Source: Ruminococcus sp. UBA3286 (lineage in GTDB: Bacteria; Bacillota; Clostridia; Oscillospirales; Ruminococcaceae). From it: a stretch of 18,793 bases of DNA. The notes beneath the pieces were generated by a model that worked only from the letters and a program-made list of their open reading frames with translations, had not been told where the DNA came from and did no database searches. Position numbers and translations under genes: made by a program. Location: NCBI GenBank assembly GCA_002362135.1, contig DETO01000061.1, forward strand, positions 1-18,793. The letters run 5' to 3'. Shown piece by piece: positions 6,121 to 13,808 of the stretch (positions are counted from its first letter, which is position 1; the number at the start of each line of letters is the position of its first letter).

Positions 6121-7314
6121 ATGGAATATAAATTTTCCAATAAGGTCGCCGGCTTGCAGGCTTCTGCAATAAGAGAAATCCTCAAGTTTACAAGCGACCC
6201 GGAGGTCATTTCATTTGCCGCCGGAAATCCTGCGCCGGAAGCGTTCCCTACAGAACGCATTGCTGAAATTTCCGACGACCTTCTTCGCAATGACCCTATT
6301 CTTGCTTTACAGTACAGTATTACCGAGGGATATACTCCCCTGCGCGATTTTCTGAAAGAATGGCTCGGCAGCAAAAACTGCTTCCACCCTGAATTCGACG
6401 AGCTTATCGTTACGTCGGGCGGTCAGCAGGCAAACGAGCTTTCATGCAAAGTACTGCTCAACGAAGGCGATACGCTGCTTTGCGAATCTCCAAGCTTTAT
6501 CGGCTCGCTGAACGCTTTCCGCTCTTACAATGTCAATCTTGTCGGCGTAGATATGGAGGACGACGGCATTAATATTGAAAAACTGGAGGACGCCCTCAAA
6601 AAGCAGCCCAATGTGAAGGTTCTTTACCTTATCCCCAATTTCCAGAATCCTACGGGACGCACCATGTCCTTTGAAAAGCGCAAGGCTGTCTATGAACTCG
6701 CCTGCCGCTACGACTTTATTATCCTTGAAGACGATCCGTATGGTGAACTTCGATTTGCAGGCGAAAATATCCCCTCGATAAAAAGTCTTGATACAGAGGG
6801 CAGAGTAATTTATTCAAGCACGTTTTCAAAGCTGATATCGTCGGGATTCCGCACGGGATTCGTTTCCGCCCCCGCTCCGATAATCCAGAAAATGATCGTA
6901 TGCAAGCAGGTATCGGACGTTCACTCCAATATCTGGGCGCAGGTAGTTTCGCACCGCTTTATCACTACTGTTGACCGCGAAGCGCATTTCAATAAACTCC
7001 GCGCAATCTACAAGAAGAAAAGCGACCTTATGTGCAGCTATATCGACGAAGGCTTCTCAAAGCAGGTAAGTTATATCAGACCGCAGGGCGGCTTGTTCGT
7101 ATGGTGTACGCTTCCCGACAGCTGCGACATGAACGAATTCTGCAACAAGGCGGTTCAGAAATACAAGATCGCCGTAGTTCCGGGAAATTCTTTCTCGATC
7201 GATGAAAACGAAGTAAGCCATTCGTTCAGACTGAATTATTCAACTCCGACCAATGAAAATATCGAAAAGGGCATGGAAATTCTCGCGAAAATGACGAGAG
7301 ACATACTCGATTAA
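6121..7314 (+). CDS. PLP-dependent aminotransferase, class I/II (2-aminoadipate/aromatic type)
   Basis: A 397-residue fold-type I aminotransferase. Visible family marks are FAAGNPAPEAFP (32-43, substrate end of the N-terminal arm), SGGQQANE (99-106, phosphate binding), NFQNPTG (173-179), EDDPYGELRF (203-212, the Asp that holds the pyridine nitrogen and its following Tyr) and STFSK (233-237) with Lys237 as the PLP Schiff-base lysine, then the Arg in SGFRTG. The pattern matches the LysN/MocR-like group that acts on aromatic amino acids, branched-chain amino acids or 2-aminoadipate. No GntR DNA-binding domain is present, so this is the enzyme and not a MocR regulator. AAGAAAGG lies 12 bases before the ATG. 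It may be co-transcribed with the next two genes. The exact substrate is open. Confidence 0.92.
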   Translation: MEYKFSNKVAGLQASAIREILKFTSDPEVISFAAGNPAPEAFPTERIAEISDDLLRNDPILALQYSITEGYTPLRDFLKEWLGSKNCFHPEFDELIVTSGGQQANELSCKVLLNEGDTLLCESPSFIGSLNAFRSYNVNLVGVDMEDDGINIEKLEDALKKQPNVKVLYLIPNFQNPTGRTMSFEKRKAVYELACRYDFIILEDDPYGELRFAGENIPSIKSLDTEGRVIYSSTFSKLISSGFRTGFVSAPAPIIQKMIVCKQVSDVHSNIWAQVVSHRFITTVDREAHFNKLRAIYKKKSDLMCSYIDEGFSKQVSYIRPQGGLFVWCTLPDSCDMNEFCNKAVQKYKIAVVPGNSFSIDENEVSHSFRLNYSTPTNENIEKGMEILAKMTRDILD

Positions 7315-7371
7315 TCACAAGACCTGCGTTCATAATCAGGAAAACAGGTCGAATAAGAAAGGAAAATCAAT

Positions 7372-7878
7372 ATGGCAGTTACAGGCAGATATCCCGTTAC
7401 ACAGAAATACCTGATGACAAGAAATCAGGCTCTCAATTTCCCTATCTCTTTCTTTCAGGGAAATTTCAAGAAAAACGACGTTTTCGGTATGGTGATCGAT
7501 ATTCCCATGCCCAATAATATCCTCACAACTATGGTTTGCTTCATCAACGGCGCGGCTAATCTTTACTTCAACAACGGAAACGAATATACAGGCGCGTCGC
7601 AGAAGTACAGAACTCTCGTTCAGGCTGCTCACACTCTCGTTGCAAACGCAGGCATACTTCTTCCCAAATGCGAAAAAACGACTCATTTCGATATTCCGCA
7701 GGGCAGAACGCAGAATATTTTCCTGCTTACAAAGGGCGGAGTTTATAAAACTGCTCTCCAGCCCGGTGTAATTCCCGAAACTGAACCAGAAATGCGCAGC
7801 ATTTATGTGCTTTATCAGAAAGTTCTCAACGAACTCAGAAGCTGCCAGCTCAAAGACGCGGCAAATGCTGCAAAGTAA
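7372..7878 (+). CDS. Conserved-looking hypothetical cytoplasmic protein, 168 aa
   Basis: A 168-residue protein that I do not recognise. There is no signal peptide, membrane segment, Cys cluster or obvious catalytic motif. The first two thirds alternate short hydrophobic and polar stretches with many Asn, Phe and Tyr residues, as in a mixed alpha/beta domain; the last ~35 residues (from about EPEMRSIYVLYQKVLNEL) read as an amphipathic helix and an Ala/Lys-rich tail. AGAAAGGA stands at proper spacing before the ATG, and the codon use matches the neighbours, so the gene is real. It lies 57 bases after the aminotransferase and 15 bases before trpS, whose ribosome binding site overlaps its stop codon; this implies co-transcription. 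The preceding gap has a weak GACCTG/CAGGTC inverted repeat (7321-7350). Confidence 0.8.
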   Translation: MAVTGRYPVTQKYLMTRNQALNFPISFFQGNFKKNDVFGMVIDIPMPNNILTTMVCFINGAANLYFNNGNEYTGASQKYRTLVQAAHTLVANAGILLPKCEKTTHFDIPQGRTQNIFLLTKGGVYKTALQPGVIPETEPEMRSIYVLYQKVLNELRSCQLKDAANAAK

Positions 7879-7893
7879 GGAGTATCACGGCAA

Positions 7894-8892
7894 ATGAACG
7901 ATAAAAAGCTTATTTTCAGCGGCATTCAGCCAACAGGCACATTCACCCTCGGCAACTATCTCGGCGCGGTAAGAAACTGGGGCCCTCTTCAGGACGAGTA
8001 CAACTGCGTTTACTGCGTTGTTGATATGCACGCTATTACTGTTCGTCAGGATCCCGCAAAACTGCGCCGGAATACGCTTGATTCCTACGCTCTTCTCATG
8101 GCTTGCGGAATAGATGTTGAAAAATCCATACTCTTTATCCAAAGCCATGTAAAAACTCATGCGGAGCTTAACTGGATTCTCTGCTGCAATACGCAGTTCG
8201 GCGAACTTTCCAGAATGACGCAGTTCAAGGACAAGAGCAAGCGTCACCCCGACGATATAAACGCCGGACTTTTTACATATCCTTCGCTTATGGCTGCGGA
8301 TATCCTCGCTTACAACGCCGATCTCGTTCCCGTGGGCGCGGATCAGAAGCAGCATCTGGAGCTTGCAAGAAATATTGCGCAGCGTTTTAATCAGCGTTAC
8401 GGCGATTTCTTTACAGTTCCCGAACCCTATATTCCCGAAAAGGGCGCAAGGATAATGTCGCTTCAAGAGCCTACGAAGAAGATGTCAAAATCCGATGATA
8501 ACCCCAATGCCGTTATTCTCATTCTTGACGATAAGGATACCATAATCCGCAAATTCAAGCGCGCAGTCACAGACAGCGAGGCTGAAGTTGTTTACCGCGA
8601 GGGCAAGGACGGAATAAATAATCTTATGACTATCTACTCGACGGTCACCGGCAAGGATTATGCCGCTATCGAATCTGAATTTGCAGGAAAGGGTTACGGC
8701 GATTTCAAGCTTGCCGTAGGAGAGGCGGTCGCCGATCATCTCGAACCCGTGCGCACTGAATTCGCACGTCTTTCCAAAGACAAGGCTTATCTCAAAGAAT
8801 GCTGCGCTGCCGGCGCGGAAAAGGCGCTTCGCTATTCTCAGCGTATCGTTTCAAAGGTTTATCATAAAGTCGGATTTGTCGATAAGGTATGA
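7894..8892 (+). CDS. trpS: Tryptophanyl-tRNA synthetase
   Basis: A 332-residue class I aminoacyl-tRNA synthetase that charges tRNA-Trp. The N-terminus FSGIQPTGTFTLGNYLGA (8-25) carries the HIGH-type ATP-binding signature in the TrpS-specific form, and KMSKS is intact at 196-200 within EPTKKMSKSDDN. VGADQKQHLELAR is the tryptophan-recognition segment typical of bacterial TrpS. Length is standard for the family. AAGGAG (7877-7882) overlaps the stop of the previous gene and lies 11 bases before the ATG, so the gene is probably translated from a shared transcript. No T-box or other tryptophan-responsive leader is visible before it or before the first gene of the run. I saw no convincing terminator in the 198 bases after it. 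Confidence 0.97.
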   Translation: MNDKKLIFSGIQPTGTFTLGNYLGAVRNWGPLQDEYNCVYCVVDMHAITVRQDPAKLRRNTLDSYALLMACGIDVEKSILFIQSHVKTHAELNWILCCNTQFGELSRMTQFKDKSKRHPDDINAGLFTYPSLMAADILAYNADLVPVGADQKQHLELARNIAQRFNQRYGDFFTVPEPYIPEKGARIMSLQEPTKKMSKSDDNPNAVILILDDKDTIIRKFKRAVTDSEAEVVYREGKDGINNLMTIYSTVTGKDYAAIESEFAGKGYGDFKLAVGEAVADHLEPVRTEFARLSKDKAYLKECCAAGAEKALRYSQRIVSKVYHKVGFVDKV

Positions 8893-8978
8893 TACTAATC
8901 TATAGGCAATCTTGACAGACGGAATTTTTGCTGCCGGATCGTTCTGGTTTGCAATAGAGGAGAGTCTATTAATAAAAC

Positions 8979-9016
8979 TGTACAAATATAATTGTTAATG
9001 AATCATTTATTGTACA
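8979..9016. promoter_or_regulatory. Inverted repeat TGTACAA...TTGTACA upstream of mazG
   Basis: TGTACAA (8979-8985) and TTGTACA (9010-9016) are perfect inverted copies separated by 24 AT-rich bases. They lie between trpS and mazG and could bind a regulator or form a weak hairpin. A smaller inverted repeat AATAGA/TCTATT lies at 8953-8970. The rest of the 8893-9090 gap shows nothing clear. Confidence 0.3.
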
Positions 9017-9090
9017 AAAAACAACGAAAATTCAAAAAAATGTTGCAATTTGCCGCATTTTAGGGTATTATAGAAGGAGTGCTTTTTCCT

Positions 9091-9912
9091 ATGGTTGAAT
9101 ATCAGCAGAAAGATCGCTATTCTATCGGAGATCTTCTCGATATAGTTAAACTTCTCCGCGGCGAAGGCGGCTGCCCCTGGGATATGGAGCAGACTCACGA
9201 ATCCATTAAAAAGGATTTCCTTGAGGAAACCTGCGAAGTTATCGAAGCGATCGAACTTAAAGATACGGCTCTGCTTCGCGAGGAACTGGGAGACGTTCTG
9301 CTTCAGATCGTTTTCCACACCCGCATCGAAGAAGAGAAGTCCGCTTTCAATTTCGACGACGTGTGCGACGAGGTATGCAAAAAGCTTATTGTTCGTCACC
9401 CTCATGTTTTCGGCGAAGTTACGGCAGATACTACCGATGAAGTCCTTAAAAATTGGGATTCTATCAAAATGGAGACCAAGGGGCAGGAAACTTATACCGA
9501 CACCCTCACAAGCGTTGCAAAGACGCTTCCCGCTCTCATGCGCGCTCAGAAAGTGGGCAAGAGGGCTATGCGCGCCGGTATGGATTTCCGCTGCACCAAG
9601 GATGCCATGTCCTGCATTGTCAATGAAAAAGCCGAGTTGGATAGAGCCGTAGCAGGCGGCAATCAGGCTGAAATAGAAGAGGAAATGGGCAATCTGCTGT
9701 TTTCTTGCGTAAACGCAGCCCGTCATCTCGGAATCGACGCAGAATCCGCTCTTAAATCCGCTACGGAAAAATTCATCAAGCGTTTTTCAGTTACCGAACA
9801 GCTTGTAAAGGCGGATGATATTGACATGAAAACTCTTCCCATCGAAAAGCTTGACGTTTACTGGGAAAAGGCGAAGGCAATAATAAATACGGAGGAAAAC
9901 AAAAATGACTAA
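9091..9912 (+). CDS. mazG: Nucleoside triphosphate pyrophosphohydrolase MazG
   Basis: A 273-residue all-helical NTP pyrophosphohydrolase that breaks NTPs, including non-canonical ones, to NMP and pyrophosphate. The N-terminal domain shows CPWD (28-31), the Mg-binding EETCEVIEAIE block (45-55) and EELGDVLLQ (64-72). A second, related half follows with RAMRAGMDF and EEEMGNLLFSCVNAARHLG, so it is the two-domain housekeeping form. The longest frame starts at a GTG (9079) that lies inside the ribosome binding site AAGGAG (9074-9079); the ATG 11 bases beyond that site is the better start. The gene overlaps hup by eight bases and leads the mazG-hup-rqcP order, which recalls the yabN(mazG)-yabO cluster of Bacillus. 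It probably cleans the nucleotide pool. Confidence 0.95.
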   Translation: MVEYQQKDRYSIGDLLDIVKLLRGEGGCPWDMEQTHESIKKDFLEETCEVIEAIELKDTALLREELGDVLLQIVFHTRIEEEKSAFNFDDVCDEVCKKLIVRHPHVFGEVTADTTDEVLKNWDSIKMETKGQETYTDTLTSVAKTLPALMRAQKVGKRAMRAGMDFRCTKDAMSCIVNEKAELDRAVAGGNQAEIEEEMGNLLFSCVNAARHLGIDAESALKSATEKFIKRFSVTEQLVKADDIDMKTLPIEKLDVYWEKAKAIINTEENKND

Positions 9913-10180
9913 AACTGAACTTATTAATTCAATTGCAGATAAAGCAAACTGCACAAAGAAGGACGCTGCTTCCGCTCTCGAAGCTACACTTGCAGCTATT
10001 GAAGAGGCTCTCGTAAACGGAGATAAGGTTTCTATTACAGGCTTCGGTACATTTGAAGTTCGTGAACGCGGCGAAAAGACCTGCATCAACCCCAGAACTA
10101 AAGAAACTATGGTATGCCCTCCCAGCAAGGCTCCCGCTTTCAAGGCCGGCAAGGCTCTCAAGGAAGCTGTAAACAAGTAA
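9905..10180 (+). CDS. hup: HU-family DNA-binding protein
   Basis: A 91-residue histone-like protein that binds and bends DNA as a dimer and organises the nucleoid. The N-terminal helices start MTKTELINSIADKA, followed by GDKVSITGFGTFEVRERGEK (about 40-60) and the DNA-contact arm with NPRTKETMVCPPSKAPAFKAGKALK. The usual arm motif has NPqTgeei.ipaskvpaFkaGK, so the central part is diverged (Cys-Pro-Pro) but the Pro at the arm tip is kept. The start codon lies inside the end of mazG, an eight-base overlap; GGAGGAAAAC just before serves as the ribosome binding site, so the two are probably translationally coupled. HU is more often transcribed alone; here it sits within a quality-control cluster. 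Confidence 0.96.
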   Translation: MTKTELINSIADKANCTKKDAASALEATLAAIEEALVNGDKVSITGFGTFEVRERGEKTCINPRTKETMVCPPSKAPAFKAGKALKEAVNK

Positions 10181-10256
10181 GTTAAAATTCTTGCTATTGT
10201 CAGGCAGCCTGACTCTGAATTACGGCAACCCTTTTCTTGGAAAGGATATATTTCCC

Positions 10257-10499
10257 ATGAGACTGGATAAATATTTAAAAGTCACACGTCTTATCAAGCG
10301 CAGAACCGTTGCAAACGACGCCTGCGACGCTGAAAAGATCGTCGTAAACGGAAAAGTCGCACGGGCTTCTTATGACGTTAAGGTCGGCGACGTGATAGAG
10401 ATCAACATGGGTACGCGCCCTCTTAAAGTGAAGGTACTGAACGTTACCGAATACGCCACAAAGGAAAATGCGGCGGATAATTACGTAGTGGTCGAATAA
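10257..10499 (+). CDS. rqcP: S4-domain RNA-binding protein RqcP (YabO type)
   Basis: An 80-residue protein that is essentially one S4 RNA-binding domain: MRLDKYLKVTRLIKRRT at the start, KIVVNGKVARASYDVKVGD in the middle. This matches the YabO/Hsp15 group. In Bacillus, YabO (RqcP) binds the 50S subunit with RqcH and keeps poly-alanine tailing of stalled nascent chains going during ribosome-associated quality control. The longest frame begins at a TTG at 10191, but the ATG at 10257 begins exactly at the family's normal N-terminus and follows AAAGGAT (10241-10247). The 76-base gap after hup holds the hairpin GTCAGG-CAG-CCTGAC (10199-10213), without a T tract. A strong terminator follows the gene. 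The next genes of the Bacillus cluster (yabP, yabQ, divIC) are absent here. Confidence 0.9.
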   Translation: MRLDKYLKVTRLIKRRTVANDACDAEKIVVNGKVARASYDVKVGDVIEINMGTRPLKVKVLNVTEYATKENAADNYVVVE

Positions 10500-10515
10500 A
10501 AAACTGTCCACATAG

Positions 10516-10549
10516 AAAATTCCCTCGGTTTTGACCGAGGGAATTTTTT
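10516..10549. terminator. Two-way terminator between rqcP and the SDR epimerase gene
   Basis: AAAATTCCCTCGGT (10516-10529) pairs perfectly with ACCGAGGGAATTTT across TTTG, ending in six T (10544-10549) on the plus strand. The minus strand has four T after the stem, so it can also end transcription of the SDR gene, whose stop is three bases away. Confidence 0.93.
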
Positions 10550-10551
10550 GT

Positions 10552-11508
10552 TTATTTTGTATTGTGAATATCCCAGCGGAAATTCGCAAGTTTCGACGCC
10601 CTTGTGTTGTCAAGCATATTGTTGTTTTCCAGCTTATTCATATCCAGATAGCGATAATTGGTCTTTTCCTCTTTATTTCCGCCGAAAAGCCCCTTTATCT
10701 TCGACATCGTGCCGCCGCCCGAACGCTGCAATACCGTTCCGAGGGAGTGATTCTCACGCATGAAACTGATAATATCAGCCGCCGTGGTCAGAAGCTTGTC
10801 GCTTACGTTATAAATGCCTGCATACTGCATATCATCGGCATTTTTTACAAAGCACAGAATGAAATCCACCAGATTATGAACGCAGCAGAACTGGAATCCA
10901 TACTGACCCTGTCCCGATACGAATTTCGTACCGTCCTTAGGGTCGGTTATCTTCGCCACAAGATTATCTACAAAGTTAAATGAATATACGGGCGCTACTC
11001 TCGTAATGCACACCATAATATTTTTATGATGCTTCATTTCAGCTATCAAAGCCTTTTCCGCCTCATATTTCATCACGGCATAATTGGTATTCGTCTTAAT
11101 ATCGGCGTCCTCACGAATCGGCTCGCGGGTTTTCGGAAAATCGTAAACCTGATCCGTACTTATAAGAACAACTTTTTCAACGCTTTCCGTAGTCATGGCA
11201 TATCTATAAATAAACTTGTCGCATTGCTTTGATTCGTTCATTTCCTTTTCTGTAATTATCGGGCCTAAATCGTTATCTACAGTACAAGCGGCATGAATCA
11301 GAACGTTAATCTCGTAATTTTCAAAAATATCGGCTAAAGTATTTTTATCGGAAGGCTTGCATTCAACAAAATCATAGTTCAGCTTTCCCGTATTATAATT
11401 GCTTTCCTCAACATCGGCAGCAACGACTTTATACCCTTTTTTCAAAAGCCCGGAACAAATATGCTTTCCAATAAGACCGCAACCTCCGGTAACAAGAGCT
11501 GTTGGCAT
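10552..11508 (-). CDS. NAD(P)-dependent epimerase/dehydratase, extended SDR family
   Basis: A 318-residue Rossmann-fold enzyme. The nucleotide-binding loop TGGCGLIG is at 7-14, an acidic residue that would favour NAD follows strand 2 (AADVEE, 31-35), Ser117-Thr118 stand at the catalytic Ser/Thr position and the catalytic pair Tyr143-x3-Lys147 is intact. This is the extended-SDR pattern of nucleotide-sugar epimerases, dehydratases and related reductases. The substrate cannot be told; the C-terminal half is not a plain GalE or RmlB. AAAGGAGG lies nine bases before the ATG. The gene is 43 bases after the solute-binding protein gene and is probably its operon partner, followed by the shared terminator. 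That pairing is uncommon and hints at modification of an imported or surface sugar, but this is only an inference. Confidence 0.88.
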   Translation of the reverse strand: MPTALVTGGCGLIGKHICSGLLKKGYKVVAADVEESNYNTGKLNYDFVECKPSDKNTLADIFENYEINVLIHAACTVDNDLGPIITEKEMNESKQCDKFIYRYAMTTESVEKVVLISTDQVYDFPKTREPIREDADIKTNTNYAVMKYEAEKALIAEMKHHKNIMVCITRVAPVYSFNFVDNLVAKITDPKDGTKFVSGQGQYGFQFCCVHNLVDFILCFVKNADDMQYAGIYNVSDKLLTTAADIISFMRENHSLGTVLQRSGGGTMSKIKGLFGGNKEEKTNYRYLDMNKLENNNMLDNTRASKLANFRWDIHNTK

Positions 11509-11551
11509 AATTCACACCCTCCTTTCAGCGGAATCCACCGCAATTTATATT

Positions 11552-12961
11552 TTAGGCAGGATCGTCTGCCTTATTTTCATTTACTTCTTCAAGATACTTA
11601 TCAAGCGCAGCATTAACTGCGTCATAAGTCTCATTCCACGGAACGCCGCGCGCAGTCTGCCTTAGACTGTTGTCGAGAAGTTCTCCGCAGTCCGTCGATA
11701 CGCCTACCGAAAGATCAAGAAACGGATTTTCATCTGCAAGTTCCTGCATCTCACGCTGCATTTCAACCATTTCGTCAGTCCAGCCGTAATCCTCGCGGAA
11801 CTGCTTATCGGCAATAGCCTTAGTTCCCTCGTCAAGAAGCGTAAATCGCTTGCATTCCAGAAATTTCGCAACACCCTCCGGATTTGCGCCGCCCTTTACG
11901 AACATATAACCTTCCATTCCAACTGGAACATAATAATCGTCCGCTTCGGGATCTTTCGGCATAGGAACGAAGAATGCGTCGTCGCCGAACTGCTTCTTCC
12001 ACTGCGAAGATTCCGCATAAAATGTATACAAGCCGACAGGATAGAATAGCATTTTTCCCTCGCCTATATATTCGGGGTGCGCTTCCCAGCCATAATCGCC
12101 TACGCCTATAGCGATACAGCCGGTCGTATTCAGATCATAGAGGAAATCCTGAACGCGCTCCATCGCGGGATCGCCTATATTATTCACAAGATTTCCGCCG
12201 TCGATAGTTACGGGAGCAACCCCTGTAGTAGCCATAAGTCCGAATTCGAACCACCAGCCGTCAATGCCATAATGCTGTTTTTCAACGTCCACAAAACTCA
12301 GAAGCATACTCTGGAACGTATCCCATGTCCACTCGCCTCTCGCATAAAGTTCAGCAGGATCTTCCAGACCTGCCTCCTGAACAGTTTTTTTATTGTAAAC
12401 GCAACCGACCTTATCGCCCGTAGTCTGAACGACTGTACAGTAATGCTTGCCGTCCCACATAAGACTGTCATTGACTTCCTCAACGTCCTCCCATACAGGA
12501 GAACTGAAATCAATATAATCGTCCACGGGCGCGAACATTCCGCGAACCGCACCTTTGGGGAAAGCGTCCATATTTCCTGCATAGAAAAAATCAACGCCCT
12601 CGCCGCTGTTTATAGTTTCGGCGAGTTTTTCGTACCTGTTTTCATATGTACATTGTATCCACTCGATCTTGCCGCCGTACTTTTCCTCAAAGGCAACAAG
12701 CTCCGTAGGCTTGTTTTTGCCCGAAGAATCGGGGTTTATATCCCAGTCGGAAAGCCACTTGATAGTTTTGTTCTCAAGTTCCGTATCTTCAAGCAGTTCC
12801 GAATTTGCAACATTCGTTCTGATCTCTTTGCGAAGGGAAGCGTCAATATCAACGTCAGCATAAGGATTGGAAGAGGATGATTCTTTATCACCGCAGGCTG
12901 TAAGAGAAAACGCTGCCGCCGCCACAAGCAAGGCAGAAATAAAAGCCATGGTTTTTTTCAT
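11552..12961 (-). CDS. Extracellular solute-binding lipoprotein (ABC uptake, sugar type)
   Basis: A 469-residue lipoprotein. The signal peptide ends in the lipobox L-T-A-C with Cys23, then a short Ser-rich spacer. The mature part has the layout of the COG1653/SBP_bac_1-8 families that bind sugars or oligosaccharides: a first strand ending TIKWLSDWD, a stretch with AFEEKYGGKIEW, a hinge region with GVDFFYAGNMDAFPKGAV and DSLMWDGKHYCTVVQTTGD, and a Trp-rich centre (EWTWDTFQS, GIDGWWFEFG), which suits stacking on sugar rings. The longest frame begins at a TTG two codons earlier; ATG at 12961 with AAGGAG (12969-12974) seven bases away is preferred. No permease or ATPase gene is in the window, so it is an orphan binding protein or works with a distant transporter. 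It has its own strong promoter. Confidence 0.9.
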   Translation of the reverse strand: MKKTMAFISALLVAAAAFSLTACGDKESSSSNPYADVDIDASLRKEIRTNVANSELLEDTELENKTIKWLSDWDINPDSSGKNKPTELVAFEEKYGGKIEWIQCTYENRYEKLAETINSGEGVDFFYAGNMDAFPKGAVRGMFAPVDDYIDFSSPVWEDVEEVNDSLMWDGKHYCTVVQTTGDKVGCVYNKKTVQEAGLEDPAELYARGEWTWDTFQSMLLSFVDVEKQHYGIDGWWFEFGLMATTGVAPVTIDGGNLVNNIGDPAMERVQDFLYDLNTTGCIAIGVGDYGWEAHPEYIGEGKMLFYPVGLYTFYAESSQWKKQFGDDAFFVPMPKDPEADDYYVPVGMEGYMFVKGGANPEGVAKFLECKRFTLLDEGTKAIADKQFREDYGWTDEMVEMQREMQELADENPFLDLSVGVSTDCGELLDNSLRQTARGVPWNETYDAVNAALDKYLEEVNENKADDPA

Positions 12962-13062
12962 GATCAAACTCCTTATTTAATTTTCGCTCATTTTCCGTCA
13001 ACGCTCAAACCGTCTCATAAACAGTATTTACACAGCACTGACTTAACAATCCCATTTATTAT

Positions 13063-13092
13063 ATTATAGCATTTTTTCATACTAATTGTCAA
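13063..13092 (-). promoter_or_regulatory. Promoter of the solute-binding protein operon
   Basis: On the minus strand, TTGACA (13087-13092) and TATAAT (13063-13068), both perfect, are 18 bases apart, with TGC before the -10. The expected leader is about 95 bases. Confidence 0.88.
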
Positions 13093-13139
13093 TACTCATT
13101 TTAAGGAATCACGGTAACAAAACTTGCCTTTTTTCAAAA

Positions 13140-13808
13140 TCATGATGAACATACTCTTCCTCCGCTTTTTCTGAACGCGCAATTCTCCCGCATACGGCAG
13201 GCTTTGCAGCCTTGTGGGGTATGTACGGGAGCGAAATCACAAATACCGATGATCGCCGTGACAGATTTTGACGGTATAAGCAGGAAACTATCCGTAACTG
13301 TCAAACCGATACGCCGCTGAGCATTAAGGGCAAAAAGCAGTTCCTTCTGGTGAGAAATGGGAAGATCGCCATATCCGGGGCTGAATCGCCACGTCCTGTA
13401 GGCAGCGTCCACCGCCGTGAAGATCTCCTCCTCCGCAGCGTTGCAAACCTGTTCTATCGCCGCGCTGCAAAGAGCGTCCACCGCCAATGCCGCAGCCATA
13501 TCCGTGACTGAAGTCTGCCTGATCAGCTTGTCGGCTTCCGAAGATACGGTCGCGCCGAGAATTATAGCCCTTTCGCAGCCCTCAAGATGCCGCCGGATAT
13601 CATTCCCCAGAAGCGAAACTCCGCAAATTTTCAACTCATTTTCCGTTCGCTCCACATTTCCCTGACGATACACGTAAGCAGGGCGGAGATTTTCACGAAC
13701 GATTGGCTCATATTTATCAAGCAGCCGAGTGACGTTCTCATCAGGCACACCGCGAACACCCATATATCGCGCCGCTTCTTCTCTTGAAATTTCAGAAAGC
13801 TTTATCAT
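13140..13808 (-). CDS. Stand-alone MetH activation-domain protein
   Basis: A 222-residue protein that resembles the C-terminal reactivation domain of cobalamin-dependent methionine synthase. The marks are YRTWRFSPGYGDLP (137-150), the LNAQRRIGLTVTDSFLLIPSKSVTAIIGI segment spread over 161-189, and the domain length. In full-length MetH this domain binds S-adenosylmethionine and accepts electrons to remethylate inactive cob(II)alamin. As a separate protein it probably serves a MetH that lacks the domain, or another corrinoid enzyme. The extra C-terminal tail holds Cys201, Cys204, Cys210 and Cys220, which could bind a metal or Fe-S cluster and carry the reducing electrons; that is inference. The start ATG overlaps the metF stop (ATGA, 13805-13808), so the two are translationally coupled. 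MetH itself is not in the window. Confidence 0.85.
   Translation of the reverse strand: MIKLSEISREEAARYMGVRGVPDENVTRLLDKYEPIVRENLRPAYVYRQGNVERTENELKICGVSLLGNDIRRHLEGCERAIILGATVSSEADKLIRQTSVTDMAAALAVDALCSAAIEQVCNAAEEEIFTAVDAAYRTWRFSPGYGDLPISHQKELLFALNAQRRIGLTVTDSFLLIPSKSVTAIIGICDFAPVHTPQGCKACRMRENCAFRKSGGRVCSS

Noticed and set aside
9043..9071. TTGCAA-17-TATTAT as a mazG promoter
   Set aside because: The spacing is good, but the start point would fall at about 9078, inside the ribosome binding site AAGGAG (9074-9079), and would remove it from the mRNA.
9221..9652. 143-codon open frame inside mazG
   Set aside because: Alternative frame of a clear mazG; composition is not protein-like and there is no ribosome binding site.
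13113..13135. GGTAA...TTGCC followed by T6 as a plus-strand terminator
   Set aside because: The stem is only five weak pairs and no plus-strand gene ends there.
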